49,211 nucleotides of DNA. It comes from Planctomycetota bacterium. Its GTDB lineage: Bacteria; Planctomycetota; UBA1135; JACQFD01. Position numbers and translations under genes: made by a program. Every line of letters begins with the position of its first letter. The first letter of the stretch is position 1. The notes under the pieces were generated by a model. That model saw nothing but the letters and a program-made list of their open reading frames with translations. It was not told where the DNA came from and did not search any database. Positions 15,410-24,297 of the stretch are shown here, one piece after another. The DNA is taken from assembly GCA_016200225.1 (NCBI GenBank), contig JACQFD010000019.1:1-49211 (forward strand), given 5' to 3'.

Positions 15410-17803
15410 GTGCACCGGCTCGCGATCCCCGCTTTATTGTATTGTTTACAATCGCCGGCGGCGGCGTCGCCCGCCGGAATGTCGGAATCGGCGCTGCGGC
15501 GCATCGACGACGCGGTGTCGGACGCGGTCGCGCGCGGCGACGCGCCGGGGGCGGTGGTGGTCGCGGGCCGGCACGGAAAAGTATATTTTGAAAAAGCCTT
15601 CGGTGCGCGCGCGGTCGCGCCGGCGCGCGAGGAAATGACGGTCGACACGGTTTTCGATCTCGCGTCGTTGACAAAACCGATCGCGACGGCGACGTCGATC
15701 ATGATATTGATCGAGGAGGGTAAAATTAAATGTTCGGATCGCGCGGCGAAGTTCATTCCAGAATTCGCGGCGTCGGGAGGCGGCCGCGAGAACATTACGA
15801 TCGAACAATTATTGACGCACCGCGCCGGTTTCGCGCCCGACGATCCCATGGAGTTATATCAAGGCGCGCGGGAGGCGATTTTTGCGAAAAAATATAAACA
15901 AAAACTCGCGCGGTCCCCCGGCGAAGCTTTTGTATATTCCGACGTCGGATTCGAAGTCCTCGGCGAAATTGTGAGAATCGTTTCCGGCGTCGAACTCGAC
16001 GAATTCGCCCGCGAGCGGATTTTCAAGCCGCTCGGCATGAACGACATGGGTTTTCGCCGGATCGGAAGGCAACATTCGATCGCCGAATCGCGCGTCGCGC
16101 CGACGGAACGGTTAAATTCACAATTTCTGCGCGGCGTCGTGCACGATCCGCGCGCGCGGGCGCTCGGCGGCGTCGCGGGCCACGCCGGGCTGTTCGGCAC
16201 CGCGCGCGATCTCGCGAAATATTGTATATTCATTCTGGGCGGGCCCGCGCGCGTGCTGCGGCCCGAAACGGCCGCCGAAATGATAGAAATGCGCGGCGGC
16301 GCCGACGGCAATATTCGGGGGCTCGGCTGGGACATCGAGACTTCCTATTCCGGTCCGCGCGGCGAATTGTATCCATTGGGCTCGTTCGGACACACCGGTT
16401 TCACGGGGACGTCGATGTGGATCGATCCGTCGACGGATTCGTTTGTAATATTATTGACGAGCGCGCTGCACCCGGACGGGAAAGGTAATATACTAAAACT
16501 GCGCCGCCGCGTCGCCACGCTCGCGGCGCTCGCCTGCGACGGAGTCGACTGGCGCGCGCGCACCGAGTCGGAGGAGGCGGACGCGGATTCCGCGAAAATT
16601 AAGATTCCGCGGTCGCATCCGCACGCGGTCATTCCGGGCGTCGACGCGCTCGAAATGTACAAATTCTCGCGGATCGAACATTCGCGGATTGCATTGGTTA
16701 CAAATCAAACCGGACGTTCGCGCGACGGCGTTTCGACTCTCGATTTGTGCCTTTCGAAAACCGCGCGCGACGCGGGCGTGAAAGTGATTCGTATCTTTTC
16801 GCCGGAGCACGGCATTCGCGGAATCGCCGACGAAAAAGTGGCCGACGGCGTCGACGCGGCGACCGGTCTGCCCATTGTATCGTTATACGGCGAGCGCAAG
16901 CGGCCGCGCCCCGAGGATCTTAAGGATCTCGACGCGATCGTTGTCGATCTGCAGGACGCGGGCTGCCGGTTTTATACGTATCTTTCGACGCTCGGTTATG
17001 TGATGGAGGAGGCGGCGGCCGCAGGGGTGCGCGTCGTCGTCCTCGACCGGCCGGATCCGGTCGGCGCCGCGCGCTGCGAGGGGGCCGTCGCCGATTTGGA
17101 TAAAAGTGCTTTCGTCAGTTATCATAATATTCCGCTGCGGACGGGGATGACGATCGGCGAATTTGCAAGAATGATCCATTCCGAACGGATCCGGAATTGT
17201 AATCTCGGCGTCGTGCCGATGTTCCGATACCGCCGCGAATCGTATTATGACGAAACGGGCATTCCGTGGGTCAATCCGTCGCCGAATTTGCGGTCGGTCG
17301 ACGCGGCGATTTGTTATCCTGGACTCGGATTGCTCGAATTTACGAATATTTCCGTCGGACGCGGCACGGAAAAGCCTTTCGAACAATTCGGCGCGCCGTG
17401 GCTCGACGGCGCGAGACTCGCCGCCGAACTTACAAAAGCGGCGATCCCCGGATTTTCGTTTACATCCGTGGAATTTACGCCGGCGGCGTCGATGTTCAAG
17501 AAAAAATCGTGTTCCGGCGTTCGTGTGGCCATTACAGACCGAAGCGCCGCCGAGCCGACGCGCCTCGGTTTCGAGATCGCGTGCCGACTGCGCGACGAAT
17601 ATAAAGAATCGTGGGACGCGCGGCGGTTTCCGGAATTATTAGCGAATGCTCGGATCGCGGACATGTTCTCCGCGGCGGCGATGCCGGGCGACATCGTGAA
17701 CGAAATGCGGAGCGAAGTGTCCGCGTTCGAAGCGCGCCGCGCGAAATATTTATTATATCCGGCATACGCGCCGGCGGTTTCGCGCCGTTCCGAGAATAAA
17801 TAA
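15410..17803 (+). CDS. Fusion of serine amidase (AmiE/beta-lactamase fold) and exo-muramidase NamZ (DUF1343, GH171)
   Basis: 797 residues from a GTG. A short secretion signal (cleavage near residue 20) is followed by a penicillin-binding/beta-lactamase-fold domain (about 25-375) with S86-x-x-K89, Y176-S-D178 and H328-T-G330. From about residue 408 to the end is DUF1343/NamZ: ALVTNQTG, FSPEHG (463-468), DLQDAGCRFYTY (513-524), PSPNLRS. In Bacillus, AmiE (YbbE) removes the stem peptide from MurNAc-peptide and NamZ (YbbC) releases MurNAc from chain ends; they are separate adjacent genes there. Here both lie in one polypeptide behind NagZ, which would give sequential trimming. The linker is ~30 charged residues. 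The amidase assignment of the first half is by context, because this fold also includes esterases and carboxypeptidases. Confidence 0.85.
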   Translation: MHRLAIPALLYCLQSPAAASPAGMSESALRRIDDAVSDAVARGDAPGAVVVAGRHGKVYFEKAFGARAVAPAREEMTVDTVFDLASLTKPIATATSIMILIEEGKIKCSDRAAKFIPEFAASGGGRENITIEQLLTHRAGFAPDDPMELYQGAREAIFAKKYKQKLARSPGEAFVYSDVGFEVLGEIVRIVSGVELDEFARERIFKPLGMNDMGFRRIGRQHSIAESRVAPTERLNSQFLRGVVHDPRARALGGVAGHAGLFGTARDLAKYCIFILGGPARVLRPETAAEMIEMRGGADGNIRGLGWDIETSYSGPRGELYPLGSFGHTGFTGTSMWIDPSTDSFVILLTSALHPDGKGNILKLRRRVATLAALACDGVDWRARTESEEADADSAKIKIPRSHPHAVIPGVDALEMYKFSRIEHSRIALVTNQTGRSRDGVSTLDLCLSKTARDAGVKVIRIFSPEHGIRGIADEKVADGVDAATGLPIVSLYGERKRPRPEDLKDLDAIVVDLQDAGCRFYTYLSTLGYVMEEAAAAGVRVVVLDRPDPVGAARCEGAVADLDKSAFVSYHNIPLRTGMTIGEFARMIHSERIRNCNLGVVPMFRYRRESYYDETGIPWVNPSPNLRSVDAAICYPGLGLLEFTNISVGRGTEKPFEQFGAPWLDGARLAAELTKAAIPGFSFTSVEFTPAASMFKKKSCSGVRVAITDRSAAEPTRLGFEIACRLRDEYKESWDARRFPELLANARIADMFSAAAMPGDIVNEMRSEVSAFEARRAKYLLYPAYAPAVSRRSENK

Positions 17804-17810
17804 TTTAACG

Positions 17811-18434
17811 ATGATCGACGAACGCGCGAACGGACCGGCGGACAGCGACACGTGCCCGCTGCTCGCGCGCGCGCGATCGGGCGACGACGAGGCCCGCGAA
17901 GAACTCGCGCTGCGCCATTATGGTAAATTAAGATTCTACATCCGCGCCCGGCTCGGCCGTTCGCTCGCGGGAAAGGTCGAAATCGACGACGTCGTTCAGG
18001 AGACGTATCTCCGGGCGTTCCGCGATATCGATAAATTTACAGATGCGTCCGGCGGCGGATTTTACCTTTGGCTCGCGACCGTCGCGCGCCACGTGCTCGC
18101 CGACGTCGCGCGGGCCGCGCGCACGGAAAAGCGCGGCGCGGGACGGCATCGCGCGCTCGAACGCGCCGATTGGAGCGCGGTCGGCGCGGCGACGGCCGGT
18201 CCGCGGACGCGCGCGTGGATGACCGAACAACAACAATTGTTCGAACTCGCTTTTTTACAATTGTCCCCGAACGACCGCCGCCTCATCGCGCTCCGTCAAT
18301 GGGAGGAGCGGCCCGCGCGCGAAGTGGCGCGCCTGCTCGGGATGACGGAGACTTCGGTGCACACGGCCTACCGCCGCGCGCTCCACCGGTGGGCGCAGGC
18401 GGCGGGCCAGACCGGGAATCCGCAGACGACATAG
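17811..18434 (+). CDS. ECF-type RNA polymerase sigma factor
   Basis: 207 residues. Sigma region 2 covers about 25-105 (LRHYGKLRFYIRARLG, IDDVVQETYLRAFRDI, FYLWLATVARHVLAD). Region 4 covers about 145-197 (LSPNDRRLIALRQWEE, ARLLGMTETSVHTAYRRALHRW). There is no anti-sigma gene next to it. Instead a Ser/Thr kinase follows after 45 bases, an arrangement common in planctomycetes, where the kinase is thought to control the sigma factor. The ATG is only 7 bases after the AmiE-NamZ stop, so it is probably transcribed with the peptidoglycan-recycling genes. No Shine-Dalgarno is visible (AATTTAACG precedes the ATG). Confidence 0.92.
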   Translation: MIDERANGPADSDTCPLLARARSGDDEAREELALRHYGKLRFYIRARLGRSLAGKVEIDDVVQETYLRAFRDIDKFTDASGGGFYLWLATVARHVLADVARAARTEKRGAGRHRALERADWSAVGAATAGPRTRAWMTEQQQLFELAFLQLSPNDRRLIALRQWEERPAREVARLLGMTETSVHTAYRRALHRWAQAAGQTGNPQTT

Positions 18435-18479
18435 AATTCGTGTCGAATCGCGAGGCGGACCGCGCTCGCAATCTTTACC

Positions 18480-20093
18480 ATGGACAAAAACCGCGAAGAC
18501 CTGCTCGATAAAATTGTAGCGGAGTACGCCGACAAGTGCGCGCGCGAGGGCTCGCCGAGCCGCGAAGAGTATTATTTACGATATCCCGAGTTGCGCGACG
18601 AGCTCGAACCCTGTTTTCGTATGATCGAGGCGGGAGTCTCCAAATCGCCCGCCGCCGCCGCGCGCCTTTCGCAGGGCATCCGCCTCGGAGATTATACAAT
18701 TATTCGCGAAATCGGCCGCGGCGGCATGGGCGTCGTATATCTCGCGGAACAGGAAAGTTTAAAACGCCGCGTGGCGCTGAAAGTGCTCCGTCATCATTTA
18801 ACATTGGAGCCGCGCCACGTTTCGCGATTCCAACGCGAGGCGCGCGCGGCGGCGCGGCTGCGGCATCCGAATATCGTTAGTATTTTCGCGGTTGGCGACG
18901 ACGACGGCCATCAATTTATCGCGATGGATTATATTCCGGGGCCGACGCTCGCGGCGGTGATCGACGCGTTGAAAAAACTCGAACGGCGGCCGACGGCGGC
19001 CGATCTCGCTAAAATTACAAATAACAAAAACCTCGAGGGTTGCGCGACGTACCCCGAGGCCGCGGCTCGCTTGATGCTGCCCGTGTACGACGCCGTGCAG
19101 GCGGCGCACGACGCCGGAATCGTCCATCGCGATTTGAAGCCTTCGAATATTATACTCGACGGCAACGGGTCGCCGTCCGTCGCCGATTTCGGTCTCGCGA
19201 AAGGCGAAGGGGACATCGGGTTGTCGTTCTCCGGCGAACCGATCGGAACGCCGTTTTACATGGCGCCCGAGCAGGTGCGCGCATCTGTAAAAACAACCGA
19301 TGCGCGCACCGATATCTATTCGCTCGGCGTCACGCTTTATGAGTTATTAACGCTGGAACGCCCGTTTCAAGCCGATAGTTATCCCGATCTCGTGCAGCGT
19401 ATTTTGACGTTTCCGGCGCGCAGCCCGCGATCCGTCGACAAACATATATCCAAAAATCTCGAGCGCGTCGTGATGCAGGCGATGAATAAGAATATCGACG
19501 CGCGCTATCCGAGCACGCGCGAGTTTTCGCAGGATCTCGTGCGCGCGATCGGCGGCGGACCCGTGCTGGCGAAGCGCGCGCGTTGGACGGTTTGTCCCCG
19601 CGGCGGGCGCTTTATCGTCGGCATCGGCGTCGTCGGTTCACGGCGCGACGGAGGGTATATTTATGGTTATCCCGGATATGAATATAAATCGGAAAGAAAA
19701 GTATTCGGCATTCCTTTGTTACATATCGCGAATGGCATGAATCCGGAAACCGGCCGTCCATATGTTGCAAAAGGAATTGTAGCCATCGGCAACACGGCCG
19801 TGGGCGTGCTCGCGATCGGAGGCGCCGCGTTCGGCGGCATCGCGATCGGCGGCATGAGTTTCGGCGTGCTCGCCGCGCTCGGCGGCATCGCGATCGGCAC
19901 CGGAATTTCGCTCGGCGGCGTTGCCGTGGGAAGCCTCGCGGTCGGCGGACTCGCGGTCGGGATTTATAGTCTTGGCGGCGCGGCGTTCGGATTGCGAACC
20001 GTCTCCGCCGTCACGCAGGATCCGAAGGCGCTCGAATTGTTTAAAAGCATTTTCGGCGACTGGGTCGAAAAGTTTCGAAATAACAACCGGTGA
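18480..20093 (+). CDS. Ser/Thr protein kinase with Gly-rich repeat C-terminal domain
   Basis: 537 residues. A short helical N-terminus contains EEYYLRYPELRDELEPCF, as in planctomycete kinases. The kinase domain (about 70-360) has the glycine loop GRGGMGVVY, Lys101, Glu120, catalytic HRDLKPSN (216-223), DFG (236-238) and APE, so it should be active. After a link region (GIPLLHIANGMNPETGRP), residues 430-505 are eight or so ~10-residue repeats of the form xAxGxxAxGG (VGVLAIGGAAFGGIAIGG). This region may pack into the membrane or form a regular solenoid. It follows the ECF sigma gene by 45 bases, so a kinase-sigma partnership is likely. The start context is accATGG. Confidence 0.93.
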   Translation: MDKNREDLLDKIVAEYADKCAREGSPSREEYYLRYPELRDELEPCFRMIEAGVSKSPAAAARLSQGIRLGDYTIIREIGRGGMGVVYLAEQESLKRRVALKVLRHHLTLEPRHVSRFQREARAAARLRHPNIVSIFAVGDDDGHQFIAMDYIPGPTLAAVIDALKKLERRPTAADLAKITNNKNLEGCATYPEAAARLMLPVYDAVQAAHDAGIVHRDLKPSNIILDGNGSPSVADFGLAKGEGDIGLSFSGEPIGTPFYMAPEQVRASVKTTDARTDIYSLGVTLYELLTLERPFQADSYPDLVQRILTFPARSPRSVDKHISKNLERVVMQAMNKNIDARYPSTREFSQDLVRAIGGGPVLAKRARWTVCPRGGRFIVGIGVVGSRRDGGYIYGYPGYEYKSERKVFGIPLLHIANGMNPETGRPYVAKGIVAIGNTAVGVLAIGGAAFGGIAIGGMSFGVLAALGGIAIGTGISLGGVAVGSLAVGGLAVGIYSLGGAAFGLRTVSAVTQDPKALELFKSIFGDWVEKFRNNNR

Positions 20094-20111
20094 ACCGCGT
20101 ATTCTAACATA

Positions 20112-20738
20112 TCACCGCATCGAAACCTGCACATGCGTGATGACGGATTCGAGCCAATCGGAATTATAATGATCCTTCAATCCCGCTCGAACCCGTTCGC
20201 GCATCGATTTGGCGACGCGGCCCGACCATTCCGTGACCGCTTTCGAATTCGCGCCCTGTGCGTCGCATTTACAAATAATATGCATTCCGTCGGCCGAGGT
20301 GTCGATGCGCGAATTTCTGAGCGTCACGCCGGGATTATTAATATCCTCGTTGGCCTGCTCGATTTCCGCGGCGAGCGGATCCCGCATTGCGTCGAGAAGG
20401 CTCCGGTGCTCCTCGACCCTCAACTCGGGCCAGCCGCCCGCCGGAATATCAATAATAATGATCGCGCGGTCCGACTTGGGTGTAAGCGATTCTCCGCCGC
20501 GCGTTCCGTTTTGATCGTCGGGCGCGGCCAAGGAATATAAAAATAATGTTAAGAATATTCCCGTGATTCCGCCGCCGGTCGAAAGAAACAGCGCGATGAA
20601 CGCGGGCGCGTATCCGCGATACAATCCGCCGCCCGCGGCGATGCGAACGATCGAAATGATCGCGAGGAGAGCGCCGACCACGAACGAGGCCAGCCCCGCG
20701 ACGAGGAAAATAGTAAAAACGACGACGGGGAGATTCAT
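20112..20738 (-). CDS. Unknown membrane protein, last gene of the kinase operon
   Basis: 208 residues. Two N-terminal membrane helices (about 5-30 and 44-70) are joined by a Gly-rich loop. A C-terminal soluble domain of ~130 residues begins near AIIIIDIPAGGWPEL and contains HIICKCDAQG. I do not recognise the family. It lies 18 bases after a Ser/Thr kinase gene on the same strand, so it is probably the fourth gene of that operon and may be a sensor or target at the membrane. Its end converges on the kinase gene at 18480-20093 with 18 bases between them, and no terminator is evident. Confidence 0.7.
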   Translation of the reverse strand: MNLPVVVFTIFLVAGLASFVVGALLAIISIVRIAAGGGLYRGYAPAFIALFLSTGGGITGIFLTLFLYSLAAPDDQNGTRGGESLTPKSDRAIIIIDIPAGGWPELRVEEHRSLLDAMRDPLAAEIEQANEDINNPGVTLRNSRIDTSADGMHIICKCDAQGANSKAVTEWSGRVAKSMRERVRAGLKDHYNSDWLESVITHVQVSMR

Positions 20739-20756
20739 TTTTATTGTAATTTACGA

Positions 20757-22511
20757 TTACTTTCGGAGCGACACGAGTCCGCCGAACGCTCCGACAACCA
20801 ATAACAAGCCGAGGATGGAAAAAACCACGGCCCAGAGCGCCATATGTAACATTTTCGGCGCCGCGGCTTCGGCCGGTCCGGCGGACGCCGCCTCGCCGAA
20901 CATCGAGCCGACAATCGCGGACGGCGATTCCGAGGGGTTCGAGCCGAAAAGTAATAATTGCCTGAGAAATAGAATCGCGCCGCCGAATAACAGCGCCCAG
21001 ATCCATCCGAGCGAAACGGCGCCCGCGACCGCGATCGCGCCGAGAATGCACCAGAGCAGCAGCGATTTCCGATTCGTATAATCCTGCCGGAATTCGGTCG
21101 TGAGTCTCGTCAGGATGATGATGAACGCGCAGGCGACGATCCACGGTTTGAATATGATATATGGAAATCCGCCGCCGAAGTGGACCGGCGCGTCGGAGTT
21201 TTCGAAAATTCGCGGGTGCACGGCGAGCGACGCGATGCCCATCACGGAACAGGCGAGCCACACCGCGTAAAAATTGTAGCGAGGCGCAGGAAAGCGCATC
21301 GTGGACGCGCAATAATACAATACTCCCGCCGTCGCGAACGCGCCGACCCACGGTCCTTCGGCGAAACCGGTGATTAATATGAATGCCACGGGAATCCACA
21401 ATTGGAGTCCCAATATTTTCGCGGACTCGGCGGCGAGCGTGAGCGCGTGCGACGAGGGCGTCGACGTCCCGGCCGCGCCTGCATTCGAAATTATAGTATT
21501 TGGCGCGGGTCCGGCGCCTCCCGATGGCGGGCGCGTGCCGGCGCCGCCGCCGATGGGTATATTTATATTCGGCGGCGCCGTCACGACCGGCGGCGTCGCG
21601 GAAATGCGCTCGACCTCGGTGCGGAGTTCGCTCGCGCGCTGATAGCGCCGGTCGGGCGATTTATCCAATACGCGCAAGACGACCTCGTCGAGGCGCACGT
21701 CCACTTGTATATTCTTATACGACGGCGGATCGAACCGGCCGATCGGCAATTCGCCAGTCAGCATTTCGTATATAACAACTCCCAACGAATACAAATCGGC
21801 GCGGTGGTCGACGTTGCGCGACGCCTCGCGCTGCTCGGGCGCCATGTATTCGAAAGTTCCGAGCACTTGCGTTTCGCGTGTTAACAATCCGGGAGTTTCC
21901 AAATTGCCGATGCGCGACAGGCCGAAATCGAGCAGCCGCACGCGGCCCGTCCGGTCGATCAGTATATTTTCGGGTTTGATGTCGCGGTGAACGATTCCAA
22001 GACCGTGCGCGTATTCGAGCGCTTCGCAAATCTGCGGAATGATGCGGAGCGCCTCGCCCGCCGCGAGCCGTTCCGGCGACAGCATGATCTTTCGCAGCGA
22101 AATGCCGTCGACGAATTCCATAATAAAAAACGCGCCCTGTTCGGAAATCCCGCCGTCGAGAATACTAACGATATTCGGATGATTTAGTTTCGCCAGTATT
22201 TGTATTTCGCGCTGGAAGCGATCTTTAATTTCCGGAAATTCCTGCCGGTTCTCAGGCAACAATTTCACGGCGACGACGCGGCCGAGCGACAGTTGTTCCG
22301 CTTTATAAACAACGCCCATTCCGCCCGCGCCGATGCGCTCCAGAATTTTGCAACCGCCGATCGTCGCGCCGAGCAGCGGATCGGCGGGGGGCGCCGCGTC
22401 GGGCGTCGTTTTCGCTTCGCCGGCCGGAAACTTCGCGCCGCAGAATTTACAAATTGCGAAGGCCTCGGTCGTTTGAACGAGCGCATTGCAACTTGGGCAG
22501 AGGAGTTCCAT
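20757..22511 (-). CDS. Ser/Thr protein kinase with N-terminal zinc ribbon and membrane domain
   Basis: 584 residues. A zinc ribbon (C5, C8, C21, C24: CPSCNALV then CKFCGAKF) is followed by a Pkn2-type kinase domain (about 48-315) with GAGGMGVVYKAEQ, HRDIKPENILID and a DFG-like DFGLSRI. A Pro/Gly-rich linker leads to several membrane helices (about 365-575). Its ATG overlaps the stop of the upstream kinase gene as TAATG, so the two are coupled. It is a close paralog of that neighbour: both share ILERIGAGGMG- or LMEPLGSGAMG-type starts and the Leu-Gly-Arg-Val/Ile-Val-Ala-Val segment. The C-terminal region probably holds it in the inner membrane. Confidence 0.92.
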   Translation of the reverse strand: MELLCPSCNALVQTTEAFAICKFCGAKFPAGEAKTTPDAAPPADPLLGATIGGCKILERIGAGGMGVVYKAEQLSLGRVVAVKLLPENRQEFPEIKDRFQREIQILAKLNHPNIVSILDGGISEQGAFFIMEFVDGISLRKIMLSPERLAAGEALRIIPQICEALEYAHGLGIVHRDIKPENILIDRTGRVRLLDFGLSRIGNLETPGLLTRETQVLGTFEYMAPEQREASRNVDHRADLYSLGVVIYEMLTGELPIGRFDPPSYKNIQVDVRLDEVVLRVLDKSPDRRYQRASELRTEVERISATPPVVTAPPNINIPIGGGAGTRPPSGGAGPAPNTIISNAGAAGTSTPSSHALTLAAESAKILGLQLWIPVAFILITGFAEGPWVGAFATAGVLYYCASTMRFPAPRYNFYAVWLACSVMGIASLAVHPRIFENSDAPVHFGGGFPYIIFKPWIVACAFIIILTRLTTEFRQDYTNRKSLLLWCILGAIAVAGAVSLGWIWALLFGGAILFLRQLLLFGSNPSESPSAIVGSMFGEAASAGPAEAAAPKMLHMALWAVVFSILGLLLVVGAFGGLVSLRK

Positions 22512-23818
22512 TAGAATGAAACGAAAAGTAAGAAGATTATAAAGGTCAGCAGCGGGATTCCAAACGCAGCGGCGAGGCCGAAGATGCAGCGTTCGACGCC
22601 GCGCACGCGTCCGCCGCTCTCATGGATGCGGACCCAGCCCGTGATCGATACTACAAAACAGGCGACGGCACAAGCGAGCATCGATCCGCCGCCGACGAGC
22701 GCCATAGCGAAACGCGCGGACGGCGCATGGATCGCGATCGCTCCGCAAATTGTTAAGAATGCCGCGGCGCCCGTCATGAGCGCGAGCACGACGGCCAGAT
22801 CGGCCAGCGCCGAAGCGCGAACGGCTGCGGACACGGACGCGATGGCCGCCGCCATCGGAGCAGTGGCCGAAGGAGAGAATATTGGAGGCGGAGTCGGAGG
22901 CGGTGGAGAAGGGGGCGGCGGCGCGGTCGCCGCGATGGGCGATGCCGCCGGGGGAACCGGTTCGCTCGCAGGGGCGGGCGTCGAAATTGTAGGATTTGCG
23001 GGCGGCGCGGAATTGTATATATGTTCGACGTCCTGGCGGACCTCCTTCGCGCATTGGTAACGTCGGTCGGGGCATTTTTCGAGACTTCGAAGGACGACGT
23101 CGTCGAGGCGCACGTCGATTTGTACATTCTTGCGCGACGGCGCGTCGAATCGGCCGATCGGCAGTTCGTTCGTCAGCATTTCATAAATAACAACTCCCAA
23201 AGAGTACAAATCCGCGCGGTGGTCCACGGCGCGCGCCTGTTCCCGCTGTTCGGGCGCCATGTATTCGTAAGTTCCGAGCGCCTGCGCGGGTTTTGTTAAA
23301 TGATCGGGCGCGTCGTTTTGTAATATTCGCGAAACGCCGAAATCGAGAAGGCGAACGCGTCCCGCGCGGTCGATCAGTACATTTTCGGGCTTCACGTCGC
23401 GGTGGACGACGTCGTGCGCGTGCGCGAAACCGAGCGCGTCGCAGAGTTGCCGCGTGATTTGTAAGGATTCCTCCGGTTTCAAACCGCCGCGCGCGAGCAC
23501 CTGCCGCAGCGACACGCCGTCGACGTGCTCCATAATAAAAAAGAGTCCGAGTTCGCACTCGCCGCCGTCGAGAATGCGAACGATCGACGGATGATTCAAT
23601 TTCGCGAGCACGGCGATTTCGCGTTGGAACCGCGCGACGAGTTCGGGTTCGGTATTCGACGCGAGCGGAAGAATTTTCACGGCGACGATCCGCCCGAGCG
23701 AGAGCTGCTCGGCTTTATAAACGATTCCCATCGCGCCCGATCCGAGCGGTTCCATCAATTTGCAGCCGCCGACGATTTTGCCGATCAGCGGGTCGGGAGC
23801 GCTCGAGTCGGGTTCCAT
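22511..23818 (-). CDS. Ser/Thr protein kinase, paralog of the adjacent kinase
   Basis: About 435 residues from the ATG at 23818, chosen because it gives MEPDSSAPDPLIGKIVGG and the context accATGG. A longer frame upstream would overlap the preceding gene. The kinase domain has GSGAMGIVYKAEQLS, HRDVKPENVLIDR and DFGVSRI. A Pro-rich linker (about 290-330) leads to two or three membrane helices at the C-terminus. Unlike its downstream paralog it lacks the zinc ribbon and has a shorter membrane part. It sits between a small membrane protein gene (20 bases upstream) and the second kinase (TAATG overlap). Confidence 0.92.
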   Translation of the reverse strand: MEPDSSAPDPLIGKIVGGCKLMEPLGSGAMGIVYKAEQLSLGRIVAVKILPLASNTEPELVARFQREIAVLAKLNHPSIVRILDGGECELGLFFIMEHVDGVSLRQVLARGGLKPEESLQITRQLCDALGFAHAHDVVHRDVKPENVLIDRAGRVRLLDFGVSRILQNDAPDHLTKPAQALGTYEYMAPEQREQARAVDHRADLYSLGVVIYEMLTNELPIGRFDAPSRKNVQIDVRLDDVVLRSLEKCPDRRYQCAKEVRQDVEHIYNSAPPANPTISTPAPASEPVPPAASPIAATAPPPPSPPPPTPPPIFSPSATAPMAAAIASVSAAVRASALADLAVVLALMTGAAAFLTICGAIAIHAPSARFAMALVGGGSMLACAVACFVVSITGWVRIHESGGRVRGVERCIFGLAAAFGIPLLTFIIFLLFVSF

Positions 23819-23838
23819 GGTATTTATTAATATTAATA

Positions 23839-24261
23839 TTAACGATGCCGGAGGCGCACGGCGCCTTGCGGCCATTCGCCGCGTTTTTCGATCGCGTCGA
23901 TCGCGTCGCGCACCGCGCGCGCGGCGTCGCCGCGGTCGCGGCCGTCGAAATCGCTCGTAAGTGTAATAATCGCACTTTCGCGGTCATGCCAGACGGCCGT
24001 CCGCCGCGTCAGCCATTCGTCGCGCGGGTTTTGTTGTATTTCGCGGATAATTAAATTCATCGCGTTCGGCGGCGCCTGCGTCGAAAGCGACAGTTGCACG
24101 CCGTCGTGACGGCGGCTGCCGGCGGCGACGTCGCGGGCGATGTCGACACTTGCCGTCAGGAAAACTCCGAGGAAAAGCGCGATGCCGACGATAAATAATA
24201 AACAACCGCCGAAGCAGCCGAGAATTCCGATCGAACAACTCTTTACGATTCCAAGGGTCAT
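23839..24261 (-). CDS. Small unknown membrane protein, first gene of the kinase operon
   Basis: 140 residues. One strong membrane helix (about 10-36, GILGCFGGCLLFIVGIALFL) is followed by a soluble ~100-residue domain containing SAIITLTSDFDGRDRGD. No family is recognised. Its plan (N-terminal membrane part, C-terminal domain of unknown fold) resembles the last gene of the same operon at 20112-20738, but I see no clear sequence match. It begins ~140 bases after the end of the sigma-54 activator gene. The interval holds a 34-bp dyad and a partial sigma-54 promoter, so this gene is the likely entry point of a regulated four-gene operon. Confidence 0.6.
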   Translation of the reverse strand: MTLGIVKSCSIGILGCFGGCLLFIVGIALFLGVFLTASVDIARDVAAGSRRHDGVQLSLSTQAPPNAMNLIIREIQQNPRDEWLTRRTAVWHDRESAIITLTSDFDGRDRGDAARAVRDAIDAIEKRGEWPQGAVRLRHR

Positions 24262-24297
24262 GATGGTCGCGGCGCGACGGCCGCTCGCGTTTACCTA

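Noticed and set aside
20449..21399. 316-codon minus-strand frame
   Set aside because: Arg/His-rich shadow of the kinase and membrane protein genes in another frame; no protein family features.
22511..24261. Runs of Pro codons and AT repeats (for example near 22.9 and 23.83 kb) as possible CRISPR or tandem arrays
   Set aside because: The first is a Pro-rich linker in a kinase; the second is a short TTAATA repeat between two genes. No regular repeat-spacer pattern exists anywhere in the window.
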